A stretch of 15,724 nucleotides of DNA from an uncultured Chitinophagaceae bacterium (GTDB taxonomy: Bacteria > Bacteroidota > Bacteroidia > Chitinophagales > Chitinophagaceae), in contig CAMPGG010000048.1 in assembly GCA_946885335.1 (NCBI GenBank), forward strand, positions 1-15,724. Reading direction: 5' to 3'. The notes under the pieces were generated by a model. That model worked only from the letters and a program-made list of their open reading frames with translations. It did no database searches and was not told the DNA's origin. The translations under genes and the position numbers were made by a program. Below, piece by piece: positions 7,320-15,602 of this stretch (its first letter is position 1; every line of letters starts with the position of its first letter).

Positions 7320-8630
7320 TTATAGAACAACTTCACCTTCCAGGTCATAATCGTAAGCTTTAGTAATTTTCACCTGTACAAAATCGCCGGGTAATAGTTT
7401 TGACTTGCTGTGAACCACTACTTCATTATCCACTTCTACACTGTCAAATTCTGTGCGGCCCAGGTAGCGGCCCGCTTCTTTTTTATCGATCATAACATTG
7501 AAGGTCTGCCCTATTTTTTCCTGGTTCTTTTCCAAAGAAATTTCCTGTTGCACTTCCATGATCTCCTGTGCACGCCGTTCTTTTTCTTCCGCCGGAATGT
7601 TATCGATCAAATCATATGCGGAAGTATTTTCTTCGTGAGAATAGGAAAATATGCCAACACGATCGAATCGCTGGCGAACTAAAAATTGTTTTAATTCTTC
7701 TACATCATCCAAAGTTTCACCGGGAAAGCCAGCAATCAGTGTAGTGCGTAAACAAATTCCCGGAACTTTTTCCCTGATAGCTATGGTTAGTTCTTCCATC
7801 TCCTCCCGGGTGATCTGCCGTTTCATTGCTTTCAACATATTATTCGCCGCATGTTGCAAAGGCATATCCAGGTAATTGCAAATATTATCCCGTTCACGCA
7901 TGGCATCCAATATCTCTAATGGAAATTTAGAGGGATAAGCATAATGTAATCTTATCCAAACCAATCCTTCAACATCGGCTAAACGATGTAAAAGATCGGG
8001 CAACATTCTTTTTTTATAAATATCCAAACCATAATACGTCAGCTCCTGTGCAATCAACATGATCTCCTTCACACCTTTCCTTACAAGTGATTTTGCTTCC
8101 GCAACAATTTCTTCAATGGTTTTACTTACGTGGTTTCCCCGCATTAATGGAATGGCGCAAAATGAACAGGTTCTGTTACAACCTTCTGAAATTTTCAGGT
8201 AAGCATAGTGTTGTGGTGTAGCGAGCAATCTTTCGCCTAATAATTCTGATTTATAATCTGCTTTAAATTGTTGTAATATCAGGGGCAGTTCCATGGTGCC
8301 AAACCAGGCATCCACTTCAGGAATTTCTTTCTCCAGGTCTTCCCGGTAACGTTGACTCAGGCAACCGGTAACATAAACTTTATCCAGTTTACCCCTTTGC
8401 TTTAATCCAACTTGTTCAATAATTGTATTGATGGATTCTTCTTTGGCTTTATCTATGAACCCGCAGGTGTTGACCACTACGATATTGTGATCAGGTTTTG
8501 TGCTTTCATGCACTACATCAATGGCATTGGCATGCAACTGGCCACTGAGTACTTCACTGTCAACCATATTCTTGCTGCAGCCCAGCGTAATAATATTTAC
8601 TTTATCCTTTTTTAGTGTTCTTACCTTCAT
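7320..8630 (-). CDS. rimO: Ribosomal protein S12 (uS12) methylthiotransferase RimO
   Basis: A 436-residue radical-SAM enzyme that adds a methylthio group to a conserved aspartate of ribosomal protein S12. The order is classical: an N-terminal methylthiotransferase domain with three cluster cysteines, Cys18 (ITLGCSKN), Cys56 (NTCGF) and Cys90 (VTGCLSQR); a radical-SAM domain with Cys151-x3-Cys155-x2-Cys158 (EGCNRTCSFCAIP); and a C-terminal TRAM domain from about 370. The ITLGCSKNMVDSE start and CAIPLMRG after the cluster favour RimO over the tRNA enzyme MiaB. Length equals the family norm. It is transcribed leftward and its 191-base upstream gap is filled with heptamer repeats, so it may or may not be cotranscribed with the cyclase gene upstream. 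Confidence 0.97.
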   Translation of the reverse strand: MKVRTLKKDKVNIITLGCSKNMVDSEVLSGQLHANAIDVVHESTKPDHNIVVVNTCGFIDKAKEESINTIIEQVGLKQRGKLDKVYVTGCLSQRYREDLEKEIPEVDAWFGTMELPLILQQFKADYKSELLGERLLATPQHYAYLKISEGCNRTCSFCAIPLMRGNHVSKTIEEIVAEAKSLVRKGVKEIMLIAQELTYYGLDIYKKRMLPDLLHRLADVEGLVWIRLHYAYPSKFPLEILDAMRERDNICNYLDMPLQHAANNMLKAMKRQITREEMEELTIAIREKVPGICLRTTLIAGFPGETLDDVEELKQFLVRQRFDRVGIFSYSHEENTSAYDLIDNIPAEEKERRAQEIMEVQQEISLEKNQEKIGQTFNVMIDKKEAGRYLGRTEFDSVEVDNEVVVHSKSKLLPGDFVQVKITKAYDYDLEGEVVL

Positions 8631-8685
8631 AACAATCGGCGAAGGTAAAGAGGGAGGACAGAATTTAAAAGTTAAATGTTAATTA

Positions 8686-8816
8686 CAAGTCAAAATTCAA
8701 AAGTCAAAAGTCAAAATCTTGTGTAAGATAGACTCTCAAAGGCTGGATAGAACGAATTCGGATTTTTCATTTTCCATTTTGCATTTTGAATTTTTCCCAT
8801 TTTCAAATTGCCTAAT
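8686..8816. repeat. Heptamer-repeat tracts forming an imperfect inverted repeat
   Basis: The left arm (8686-8718) is built of CAAAAGT-type units seven bases apart (CAAAATT, CAAAAGT, CAAAAGT, CAAAATC). The right arm (8761-8805) is built of CATTTTG/CATTTTC-type units with the same 7-base period. Read on the opposite strand the right arm contains AAAAATTCAAAA, matching CAAAATTCAAAA at 8691-8702 in 11 of 12 positions. About 42 bases of mixed sequence separate the arms. The whole lies between the cyclase stop and the rimO start. Confidence 0.6.
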
Positions 8817-8821
8817 TGTTT

Positions 8822-9862
8822 TCAGTCCATCACCTCATATATATTAACCGGATTTGATTTGTTTTTCAGGATCACTTCGTTCACTTTGCGGCAATTGAAT
8901 GATTCTTTCACTTTGTCATACGATTGCTGGTTTATAATTATTTGTCCTTCTTTGGCTACACCCTGTAAGCGTTGTGCCACATTCACAACATCACCGATAA
9001 CGGTGTAATCCAGCCTTCGCAATGTACCGGAACCAATATTGCCGGAGATCATTTCACCTGAATTTATACCGATGGAAACTTTGGGTGAAAAAGTTATCAA
9101 ATGGGAAACCGGTGGCAGATTTTCAATTTGTGTTCTTAATGCCAGGCAGGCATCAATGGCCCTGTCCAGGTGATAGTTGCCTTTAAAAACAGCCATCACC
9201 GCATCACCAATAAATTTATCTACAATTCCACCTTGTGCAAGAATTTCCTTAACCATAACATCAAAATAGTTGTTCAATAATTTAACAACCACGTCAGCCG
9301 ATTCAGTTTCACTGATAGAAGTAAAGGAACAAATATCAATAAATGCAACTGTTGCTTCAACAGTTTCATTGACCATAATAGATGATTCATATTCGCGGGT
9401 ACTCATAAAACTCAGTACCGTTTCATCTACATACATTTTTAAAATGTTATTCTCTTTAATTGCCTGCAATGTTTGACGGATCTGGGCAACATGGGCAATT
9501 GTTTTTTCCATGGTTAAACTGAGATCCTCAAAATTGATCGGTTTTGTAATAAAATCAAAAGCACCCCGATTCATAGCGGTTCTGATATTGTCCATGTCCC
9601 CATATGCTGAAACGATAACAGCTTTAATGAGCGGATTAGATTCGTTCAGTTTTGACAGCAAGGTTAATCCATCCATTTCAGGCATATTAATATCACTTAA
9701 CACAATTTCAATATCAGGATATTGCTGTATTTTTTGCAACGCATCAATCCCATTGATGGCAAAAACAAATTCATATTTTTGCTCTCTTATTTTTTGACGA
9801 AATTTTTGTTTGATGAGCATTTCCAGGTCTGCTTCATCATCAGCCACTAAAATTTTTGTCAT
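8822..9862 (-). CDS. Response regulator fused to a class III adenylate/guanylate cyclase
   Basis: A 346-residue cytosolic protein with a receiver domain (1-125) and a class III cyclase homology domain (about 165-345) joined by a helical linker. The receiver has acidic pocket Asp8/Asp9, phospho-acceptor Asp57 (LSDINMP), Ser85 and Lys107. The cyclase domain has both metal-binding aspartates, Asp176 (FIDICSFT) and Asp220 (FIGDAVMAVF), base-contacting Lys216, Thr287 in TVIGD, and transition-state Asn294 and Arg298 (NVAQRL). Lys plus Thr is the pattern of bacterial adenylate cyclases such as cyanobacterial CyaC, so ATP to cAMP is the likely reaction. Phosphorylation by the neighbouring kinase should switch it. 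Its ATG overlaps the stop of the stand-alone receiver gene (ATGA at 9859-9862). GTP use cannot be excluded. Confidence 0.93.
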   Translation of the reverse strand: MTKILVADDEADLEMLIKQKFRQKIREQKYEFVFAINGIDALQKIQQYPDIEIVLSDINMPEMDGLTLLSKLNESNPLIKAVIVSAYGDMDNIRTAMNRGAFDFITKPINFEDLSLTMEKTIAHVAQIRQTLQAIKENNILKMYVDETVLSFMSTREYESSIMVNETVEATVAFIDICSFTSISETESADVVVKLLNNYFDVMVKEILAQGGIVDKFIGDAVMAVFKGNYHLDRAIDACLALRTQIENLPPVSHLITFSPKVSIGINSGEMISGNIGSGTLRRLDYTVIGDVVNVAQRLQGVAKEGQIIINQQSYDKVKESFNCRKVNEVILKNKSNPVNIYEVMD

Positions 9863-10236
9863 GACGCAATCATTTTAAGTTTTTCCTTTAATAAGGTAAA
9901 GTCAACCGGCTTGGTCAAAAAATCATCCGCACCCAAACGTTTAGCTGTATTAAAATTTTCATCATCACCATATGCAGTGATCATCATGACAACCGGTGGC
10001 GGTGTTTTATATTTTTGTTTGATATGCTCCAATAACTCAAGTCCATTCATTCCCGGCATGTTGATATCGGAAAGAATCAAAACAGCTTCCTGTTTATGCT
10101 GGTTAAGATAGGTCAATGCCTTTTCACCGGAAAACGCAAAAACAAAATTCATTTCACCGTTCCTGATCTCTTTCCTGAATCTTTGTTCAAAAAGAAATTG
10201 CACATCCGTTTCGTCGTCCACTACTAAAACTTTCAT
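9859..10236 (-). CDS. Stand-alone response regulator receiver (CheY-like)
   Basis: A 125-residue single receiver domain with no output domain. It has the acidic pair Asp7/Asp8 (VVDDETD), phospho-acceptor Asp57 (LSDINMPGMNG), Thr87 (MITAYGD) and Lys109 (LTKPVD). It closely resembles the receiver of the following cyclase gene, including the same spacing and the FxQxFRKEIR-type helix after the acidic pair, so a tandem duplication is plausible. It overlaps the histidine kinase gene upstream (10233-10236) and the cyclase gene downstream (9859-9862), each by ATGA. Likely roles are a shuttle in a phosphorelay or a phosphate sink that limits signal to the cyclase. Without an output domain it must act through protein contact. 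Confidence 0.95.
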   Translation of the reverse strand: MKVLVVDDETDVQFLFEQRFRKEIRNGEMNFVFAFSGEKALTYLNQHKQEAVLILSDINMPGMNGLELLEHIKQKYKTPPPVVMMITAYGDDENFNTAKRLGADDFLTKPVDFTLLKEKLKMIAS

Positions 10237-12182
10237 TGCTTTTGATTTAATTTGTTAGGTAATCTGATGATGAAACTGGTACCAACACCTTCCTCTGATA
10301 CAGGAATCAATTCGCCACCATGTCCTTTAACTATTATATCGTAACTCATGCTCAAACCCAGGCCTGTACCCTGCCCCGCTGGTTTGGTTGTAAAAAATGG
10401 CTGAAAAATTTTTGATATTGCTTGCGGTGATATTCCCATTCCATTGTCTTTAACAATAATTTCCACATGTTCATTTAAATTTTTTGTTGTTACGGAAACA
10501 GTAGGGTCATAACCATTAATAGGTTGTTGTTTTTTTTCATTGACGGCATAAAATGCGTTGGTAATTAAATTTAAAATAACTCTGCCTACATCCTGCGGAA
10601 TAATGCTGATATTTCCGATGGATTCATCAAAATCCGTTTTTAATGTGGCATTGAAATTTTTATCTTTTGCCCGCAGGCCATGATAAGCCAATCGCAGGTA
10701 TTCTTCTGCCAATGTATTTATATTAGCAGATTCTTTCTGGCCACTGCTGGTACGTGAATGTTGCAGCATGCCTTTTACAATTGCATCTGCACGCTTTCCA
10801 TGATGAAGAATTTTTTCTAAATTATGTTGTAAATCCTGTACAATTTTTTTTGCTTCTTCAGTATTCCCCTTTTTAATTTCTTCCATCATTTCACTGATCA
10901 ATTCATTGCTGACCTCCGAAAAATTATTAACGAAGTTTAATGGATTTTGAATTTCGTGTGCAATGCCTGCGGTTAATTCTCCCAATGAAGCCATTTTTTC
11001 CGATTGTATTAATTGAGATTGGGTGGCTTTTAATTCTTCCATTGAATGAGTGAGTTCCGTTGTCCGGTCGGCAACTTTTTGCTCCAGTGTATTAGCATAC
11101 TCAGATAGTTTATCATTAGATGTTTTTAATGATTTAACCATCTCATTAAAATTCCTGGTAACAATGCCGATTTCATCAAGCATACCATGTTTAACTTCTA
11201 CATTCAAATCGCCTTCCTCTGCTTTCTGTATGCCAGCCATTAAGCGTTGTAAGGGTTGAATCAGGCTTATACGAAGTATAACAGGATAGATCCATAATAT
11301 AAAAATGGCGGAGCTTAAAATGATCCACAATAATTTGCGAAGCGTTTCCTGGTCTTCAATCCTTTGTAAAATATTAGCCTCGTTATCAGAATTGGTGGTA
11401 AATGATACAATGACCATCGTGGTCACAGATAAAATGGCCATGATGCTGGCAAAAGTGAAACCGACCAGTTTGTCCTGGAAACGAACGGGAAAAACAGAAT
11501 AAATAATAAAAATTAAAACCTGTGCCTGGATCAATATCCAGACTCCGTAAATGTAAACGGGTAATACGAATGGTGTGGCTGCTCCCGGATAAATGAAAAG
11601 GATGGAAATTAAAATGGTCAGTATGGTACATAAGGCTAAGAACCTTGCCGGCACCCTATTTGGCGATCCTTGTTTTTTAAAGTAAATACTCTTCCTGATG
11701 AAAGTAAAAAAAACCCAGCCATTTAAGAGTAAAGAAAACACACCAGCCAAAGGATTTACAAACTTACCATAGGTAAAAGAGGATAAGCCTTCCTGGCTGC
11801 GAATAAAGTGAAACCAAAAAATTAATAACACATAAGCGGCACAAACAACCAGCAATATCCTTGAAATCCATTTCCTTTCCGTCTCAAAACCTTTTACCGG
11901 AAAAAGATAAGCCAACTGAACAAGCGAATAGCAGGTAATGGCAAGCCCTGCATTAAAAATTAAATTGGTATAGCGATAGGTTAATTCTCTTGCTTCGCCA
12001 TGCAATCCACCACTTATAAAGCCCATGCTATGCCAGATGAGTAACCCTGAAAAATAAAGGATCAGCCATTTTTTATAATCAGCTTTATTGGAAATACGAA
12101 ATAAGCTCACCAGGAATAATGAAGCGGTAAGCATGATGATCAATGCCATCAGGGAAAAAGAGCTTAAAAGAAAACTGTACAT
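10233..12182 (-). CDS. Multi-pass membrane sensor histidine kinase with HAMP domain
   Basis: A 649-residue inner-membrane kinase. About eight or nine hydrophobic spans fill the N-terminal half (near 8-28, 38-57, 73-95, 107-126, 144-163, 180-199, 207-232, 238-262 and 284-306). There is no large periplasmic sensor domain, so the signal may be sensed in or near the membrane. A HAMP domain (about 307-352) leads to a coiled coil (355-395), then a HisKA domain with phospho-acceptor His409 (AGIAHEIQNPLNF). The ATPase domain has its N box (Asn538, Asn542), G1 DNGMG (579-583) and G2 GTGLGLS (605-611). The TGA overlaps the start of the receiver gene (ATGA at 10233-10236), making the two downstream receivers its obvious partners. 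It starts 52 bases after the hydrolase gene's stop and may be cotranscribed with it. Confidence 0.95.
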   Translation of the reverse strand: MYSFLLSSFSLMALIIMLTASLFLVSLFRISNKADYKKWLILYFSGLLIWHSMGFISGGLHGEARELTYRYTNLIFNAGLAITCYSLVQLAYLFPVKGFETERKWISRILLVVCAAYVLLIFWFHFIRSQEGLSSFTYGKFVNPLAGVFSLLLNGWVFFTFIRKSIYFKKQGSPNRVPARFLALCTILTILISILFIYPGAATPFVLPVYIYGVWILIQAQVLIFIIYSVFPVRFQDKLVGFTFASIMAILSVTTMVIVSFTTNSDNEANILQRIEDQETLRKLLWIILSSAIFILWIYPVILRISLIQPLQRLMAGIQKAEEGDLNVEVKHGMLDEIGIVTRNFNEMVKSLKTSNDKLSEYANTLEQKVADRTTELTHSMEELKATQSQLIQSEKMASLGELTAGIAHEIQNPLNFVNNFSEVSNELISEMMEEIKKGNTEEAKKIVQDLQHNLEKILHHGKRADAIVKGMLQHSRTSSGQKESANINTLAEEYLRLAYHGLRAKDKNFNATLKTDFDESIGNISIIPQDVGRVILNLITNAFYAVNEKKQQPINGYDPTVSVTTKNLNEHVEIIVKDNGMGISPQAISKIFQPFFTTKPAGQGTGLGLSMSYDIIVKGHGGELIPVSEEGVGTSFIIRLPNKLNQKQ

Positions 12183-12234
12183 GCTGTAGCTTTGGTTTAC
12201 CAGTAAAAAATTTAGCTAAAAACTTTTATCCTGC

Positions 12235-12942
12235 TTATTTATTGGGTGAGCCCGGTTTATAATCATGTGGAGCAGGCGCCAGTGTATTCGTATCAAGATA
12301 AATTTCTCTTCCAAGCCAGGCTCCCTGCAATAATGATACATCTACCTCCTCTGTAAAATCGGCTGGCGTATAACTGTTGGTCACATAATAGTTTGATAAT
12401 AAACCTAACTCCATATAAGTATAGGCCACTAACTGGCTGCAGGCATACTGATTGGCAGCAGATGCCTTGTTATAAAAACGGCCTGCCAAAAAATTAGTTA
12501 GTTCCACAGCCTGGTTATCACCAGTATAAGGCAAAGTGCCGTTTTTGGCATAATCGATCACGGATTTTAATGTATCGATCATTGAAGGCTGCCTGTTGAT
12601 CATGAGTTTGCGTGCCATATAAGCGCCATCATATTTTACCCAGAAATTATGCTGAATACGATCAATAAGATAGACCAACTGCGGACCTTCTTTCAATTTT
12701 CCTGATAAAAGATCAACGGCCGTATCTGCTGTATTGGCTTCCCAATACAAACGGGATGTAGGATCTACGCCCGGCAGTCCAATATCGCCGGCAACCACCA
12801 CCATGCCTACATGAGACCAGTTGGAATTGGTAATGGCCTGGGCCTCCATACTGGTGACCAGCAAACCTTTCATTACAACTATATCAAAGGTTTGAAGGTT
12901 AGCTAAAAAATCGAGGATTGGTAAAGGTTGACGTGTAAGCAT
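12235..12942 (-). CDS. Permuted papain-fold (YiiX/YaeF, C92-like NlpC/P60 superfamily) hydrolase
   Basis: A 235-residue protein with the arrangement of circularly permuted NlpC/P60 enzymes: His first (His44 in NWSHVGMVV), an acidic residue after it (Glu69 in YWEANTADTAV), and the nucleophile late (Cys168 in YACSQLVAYTYMELGLL). This matches YiiX/DUF830-type proteins, which are cysteine hydrolases acting on amide or ester bonds; the substrate here is unknown. I see no signal peptide or lipobox: the N-terminus (MLTRQPLPILDFLANLQTFD) is amphipathic, so a cytosolic location is likely. It sits between the GAF-like protein gene (184-base gap upstream) and the histidine kinase (52-base gap downstream), all leftward. 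The 184-base gap holds a short hairpin (13024-13041) but no clear promoter box. Confidence 0.85.
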   Translation of the reverse strand: MLTRQPLPILDFLANLQTFDIVVMKGLLVTSMEAQAITNSNWSHVGMVVVAGDIGLPGVDPTSRLYWEANTADTAVDLLSGKLKEGPQLVYLIDRIQHNFWVKYDGAYMARKLMINRQPSMIDTLKSVIDYAKNGTLPYTGDNQAVELTNFLAGRFYNKASAANQYACSQLVAYTYMELGLLSNYYVTNSYTPADFTEEVDVSLLQGAWLGREIYLDTNTLAPAPHDYKPGSPNK

Positions 12943-13126
12943 AACTGGAGATTTAAGTGGATGAAGTGATGAGCAGAAATATTCTTGTTGTTAAGTTATC
13001 TATTTAATTAATGATATTTCACATTGATTTTTTATAATCAAAGGATAATGGATCTTTTTAAACAGTAACTCCTTTCTTCAGCAGCTTAAAAGGCAGAATC
13101 ATTTTTCAAACCATTTTTATAAACCT

Positions 13127-15511
13127 TCAGCTTTCCAGGTTCACAAATATTCTTAAAGCTTTCAACCCGCTGATATCCTGCACATCTTCCAAATCAACCA
13201 TTTGCTTTTCACCCACTAATACATTTTTACGCTTAAGTAAACTAATGTATTCATCATATTCAGCAATTTCGCTGGAGTTTGTGTAAACAATGGCAATAGT
13301 ACCGGGCTTGGTTAACCGCTCACCCGTTGATTTGATTTTCACTTTATCAATCCGCTTTTTCAGAATCTCAAATTGTACGCTTTCCTGCCCTTCCACATCA
13401 AAACGCCTTTCATCTCTCCTGAAACTGATGGAAATGGGTTTATTAAAAACCAGGATCAATTGAGTTGTTTCCAAGGGAAGGGGAAGTTCTTTTTTAATTT
13501 GCCATGTAAGACGGGTTACCTGGGCCATTAAGGATAATTGCCAGAACCTGAATGTTTTTAGTACGTTTATATCAAACGCTTTATCGGGGGCAAATGGATT
13601 TCCAAGGTATATAATGTATTCTACCCCGTCTGACCTGAATTTTTCAAAATAATGCGGATGCACCTGTTGAACCTGGTTTTGCTCCGCTTCCAGGTAGCGG
13701 GATACAAGTGAATTAATTTTTCCAAGACTTTCATCAAAGCTAAGCCTGTTTTTATTGAACTGACCTGTTGCTGCATCAACAGTAAGCAGGTAATCATTCA
13801 CAGGTTTTAAGTTGATATCATTTGCATTCAGCAAATCATGCATAAAAACAAGCACCTCATTTTTAAGAAAATCATTGATCCTGATTTCATCTTCTGTTGA
13901 AATTAAGTCTGTATTTTTCTTTCTGTAATCCTCATTTTTTTTAAGTAAACTATTGATGTGATCCTTATTTGTTATATCACCATCAGCCATCAACTGGTGA
14001 AGTGTGGCTTCAACCTGGTTCAATTGTTCTCTTATATCTTTTTGGTGACAAACACGGCGTACGGAAGTAGAATTTTTTACATCAATGGCACCATATACAG
14101 GGTAAACAGGATTAAATTTTACAGTGCCTATTTCCAATGAAGGATTATTCTCTTTTTCTTTTAGATACAACCAGGCCTCTTCCCTGAATTTCCATTTTAC
14201 AACCGGCAGCAAAGCTGTATATTTTTCAAAAATCAACGATTCTATTTCACTTTCAAATTGCGCAATATCATTTCGGCAAGCCATTTCGAAATAGGAAAAA
14301 ACGGGCTCCAGTTTTTTTAATGTATTATTATTCAAAATACCAGCCTCATGTGACACGGCTTCCATCATACCTATTAAATTTCCCTTTTCAAACAGCGGTG
14401 TAACCAGGTAACAACAATAGTTTGTTTTTTTAAGTTGATTTAAAAATGGGATGCCTGCATGCCTGTCATCCTGCTGGCTTATCTCATTTATTAAAAATGA
14501 TTTTTTATTTTGTTCCAGGAAAACTGCTAACTGATGATAAGCTTCCTCTTTTTTTTCATTGCCAGGCAGCGCTTGTAATAATAGACTCTTCCCCGAAAAT
14601 TTGGGATAATAAATAAATTCATCATTCAGCTTAAGAAAAGTATCCAGGCTTACTTTCACATCTTTGGTACCTATCATTGTTTCCATTGCAGATCTTAATT
14701 TCTGGTAGCCGTTTTTTGGATTTGCAGACTGCATTTCAATAATGGCATTCTTCACTTCCTTTACACATTCTTCCGGCGTTACATCGGCAATGCTGCGACG
14801 AATAATAAACCCTTCAAATAAAAACAGGGAAAGGGGTAAATATTTTTTTAAAAGATCTATATCCAAAATGGATCCCGTGGCATGGTCGATGATTCCGGGA
14901 GGCAATGAGGGCAATTCATTGAGGATATTTACATCGATAAAACTTTCATCAATATGCACCCGGCTATACCTGGTCAGCCCGGTATTTCTATCAAACCATT
15001 GGTTGGTACTGCGTTCGGGTATATTCAATTCAGTGTTATAATATTTCCTGAAAACCATGCGATATGCCATCAGGTCATATTCTGCCTGCAACTGCATCAA
15101 CGGACGTTCAGGAGGAAAATCAATATATCCATTCTCATCCGGTTTGAAATATGACTGGAAAGAATCGGAATAAAAGAAGAATTCAAATTTATATGGAGAT
15201 CCTAAAGCATAATATTGCAGATCAATATCGGTTGAAAATGGAAATAACGTGGATGCAATCAATTGAAAAAGCTGTTCGTGGCGGTTGATGATTGTTACAT
15301 CCTGGATGGGCTGCAATAATTCAGGACTGGCTTCCAGTTTTTGAATGATTGTGAGATAAAATTCCAGGAACTGCTCATTCGATTGCAGGATCTTTTCGTT
15401 CAATATTTTATAATAGGGTGCAAAAGAAAGAAAGGATTTTATTTCCACCTCCTGCCGGTATATACCTGGGTCAGGTATAAGAATTTTCAATTTTGAACTG
15501 ATACTTTGCAT
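13127..15511 (-). CDS. Large GAF-like domain protein, probable signalling component
   Basis: About 794 residues from the ATG at 15511; a TTG three codons upstream (15520) is an alternative I consider weaker. No signal peptide or convincing membrane span is seen, so it is probably cytosolic. An N-terminal helical region (about 1-260) is followed by a GAF-like segment (about 267-417) ending in the CCYLVTPLFEKGNLIGMMEAV strand pattern. A conserved-looking block then includes FEKYTALLPVVKWKFREEAW and VYPVYGAIDVKNSTSVRR (about 469-486), and a long helical and mixed C-terminal part follows. The block resembles large 'GAF domain-containing' proteins of Bacteroidota, whose biochemical function I do not know. 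No kinase, cyclase or phosphatase catalytic motif is visible. It lies between two histidine kinase genes of the same type on the same strand, which supports a sensory or scaffold role. Confidence 0.85.
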   Translation of the reverse strand: MQSISSKLKILIPDPGIYRQEVEIKSFLSFAPYYKILNEKILQSNEQFLEFYLTIIQKLEASPELLQPIQDVTIINRHEQLFQLIASTLFPFSTDIDLQYYALGSPYKFEFFFYSDSFQSYFKPDENGYIDFPPERPLMQLQAEYDLMAYRMVFRKYYNTELNIPERSTNQWFDRNTGLTRYSRVHIDESFIDVNILNELPSLPPGIIDHATGSILDIDLLKKYLPLSLFLFEGFIIRRSIADVTPEECVKEVKNAIIEMQSANPKNGYQKLRSAMETMIGTKDVKVSLDTFLKLNDEFIYYPKFSGKSLLLQALPGNEKKEEAYHQLAVFLEQNKKSFLINEISQQDDRHAGIPFLNQLKKTNYCCYLVTPLFEKGNLIGMMEAVSHEAGILNNNTLKKLEPVFSYFEMACRNDIAQFESEIESLIFEKYTALLPVVKWKFREEAWLYLKEKENNPSLEIGTVKFNPVYPVYGAIDVKNSTSVRRVCHQKDIREQLNQVEATLHQLMADGDITNKDHINSLLKKNEDYRKKNTDLISTEDEIRINDFLKNEVLVFMHDLLNANDINLKPVNDYLLTVDAATGQFNKNRLSFDESLGKINSLVSRYLEAEQNQVQQVHPHYFEKFRSDGVEYIIYLGNPFAPDKAFDINVLKTFRFWQLSLMAQVTRLTWQIKKELPLPLETTQLILVFNKPISISFRRDERRFDVEGQESVQFEILKKRIDKVKIKSTGERLTKPGTIAIVYTNSSEIAEYDEYISLLKRKNVLVGEKQMVDLEDVQDISGLKALRIFVNLES

Positions 15512-15602
15512 TCGGTTCAACTGTATTTATAATGGTCTTATAATTTAAATATATTTTTTTAAAAACAGCTGCTGACCATATTTTTCTCCTGAAACTAACA
15601 TC

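Noticed and set aside
8686..8816. Possible CRISPR array or tRNA remnants in the repeat tracts
   Set aside because: Units are only seven bases with no spacers, and there is no cas gene nearby or cloverleaf folding.
13024..13041. TTGATT ... AATCAA hairpin in the gap between the GAF-like and hydrolase genes, considered as a terminator
   Set aside because: Six A/T-rich pairs without a proper U-run in the direction of transcription; too weak to call.
13038..13048. TATCCTTTG on the minus strand as a Bacteroidota -7 box for the hydrolase gene
   Set aside because: Spacing inside the box is one base too long for TAnnTTTG, and no TTTG lies about 19-21 bases upstream.
15512..15520. TTG start for the GAF-like protein (three extra residues)
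   Set aside because: An ATG three codons downstream is the more usual start, and no Shine-Dalgarno sequence favours the TTG.
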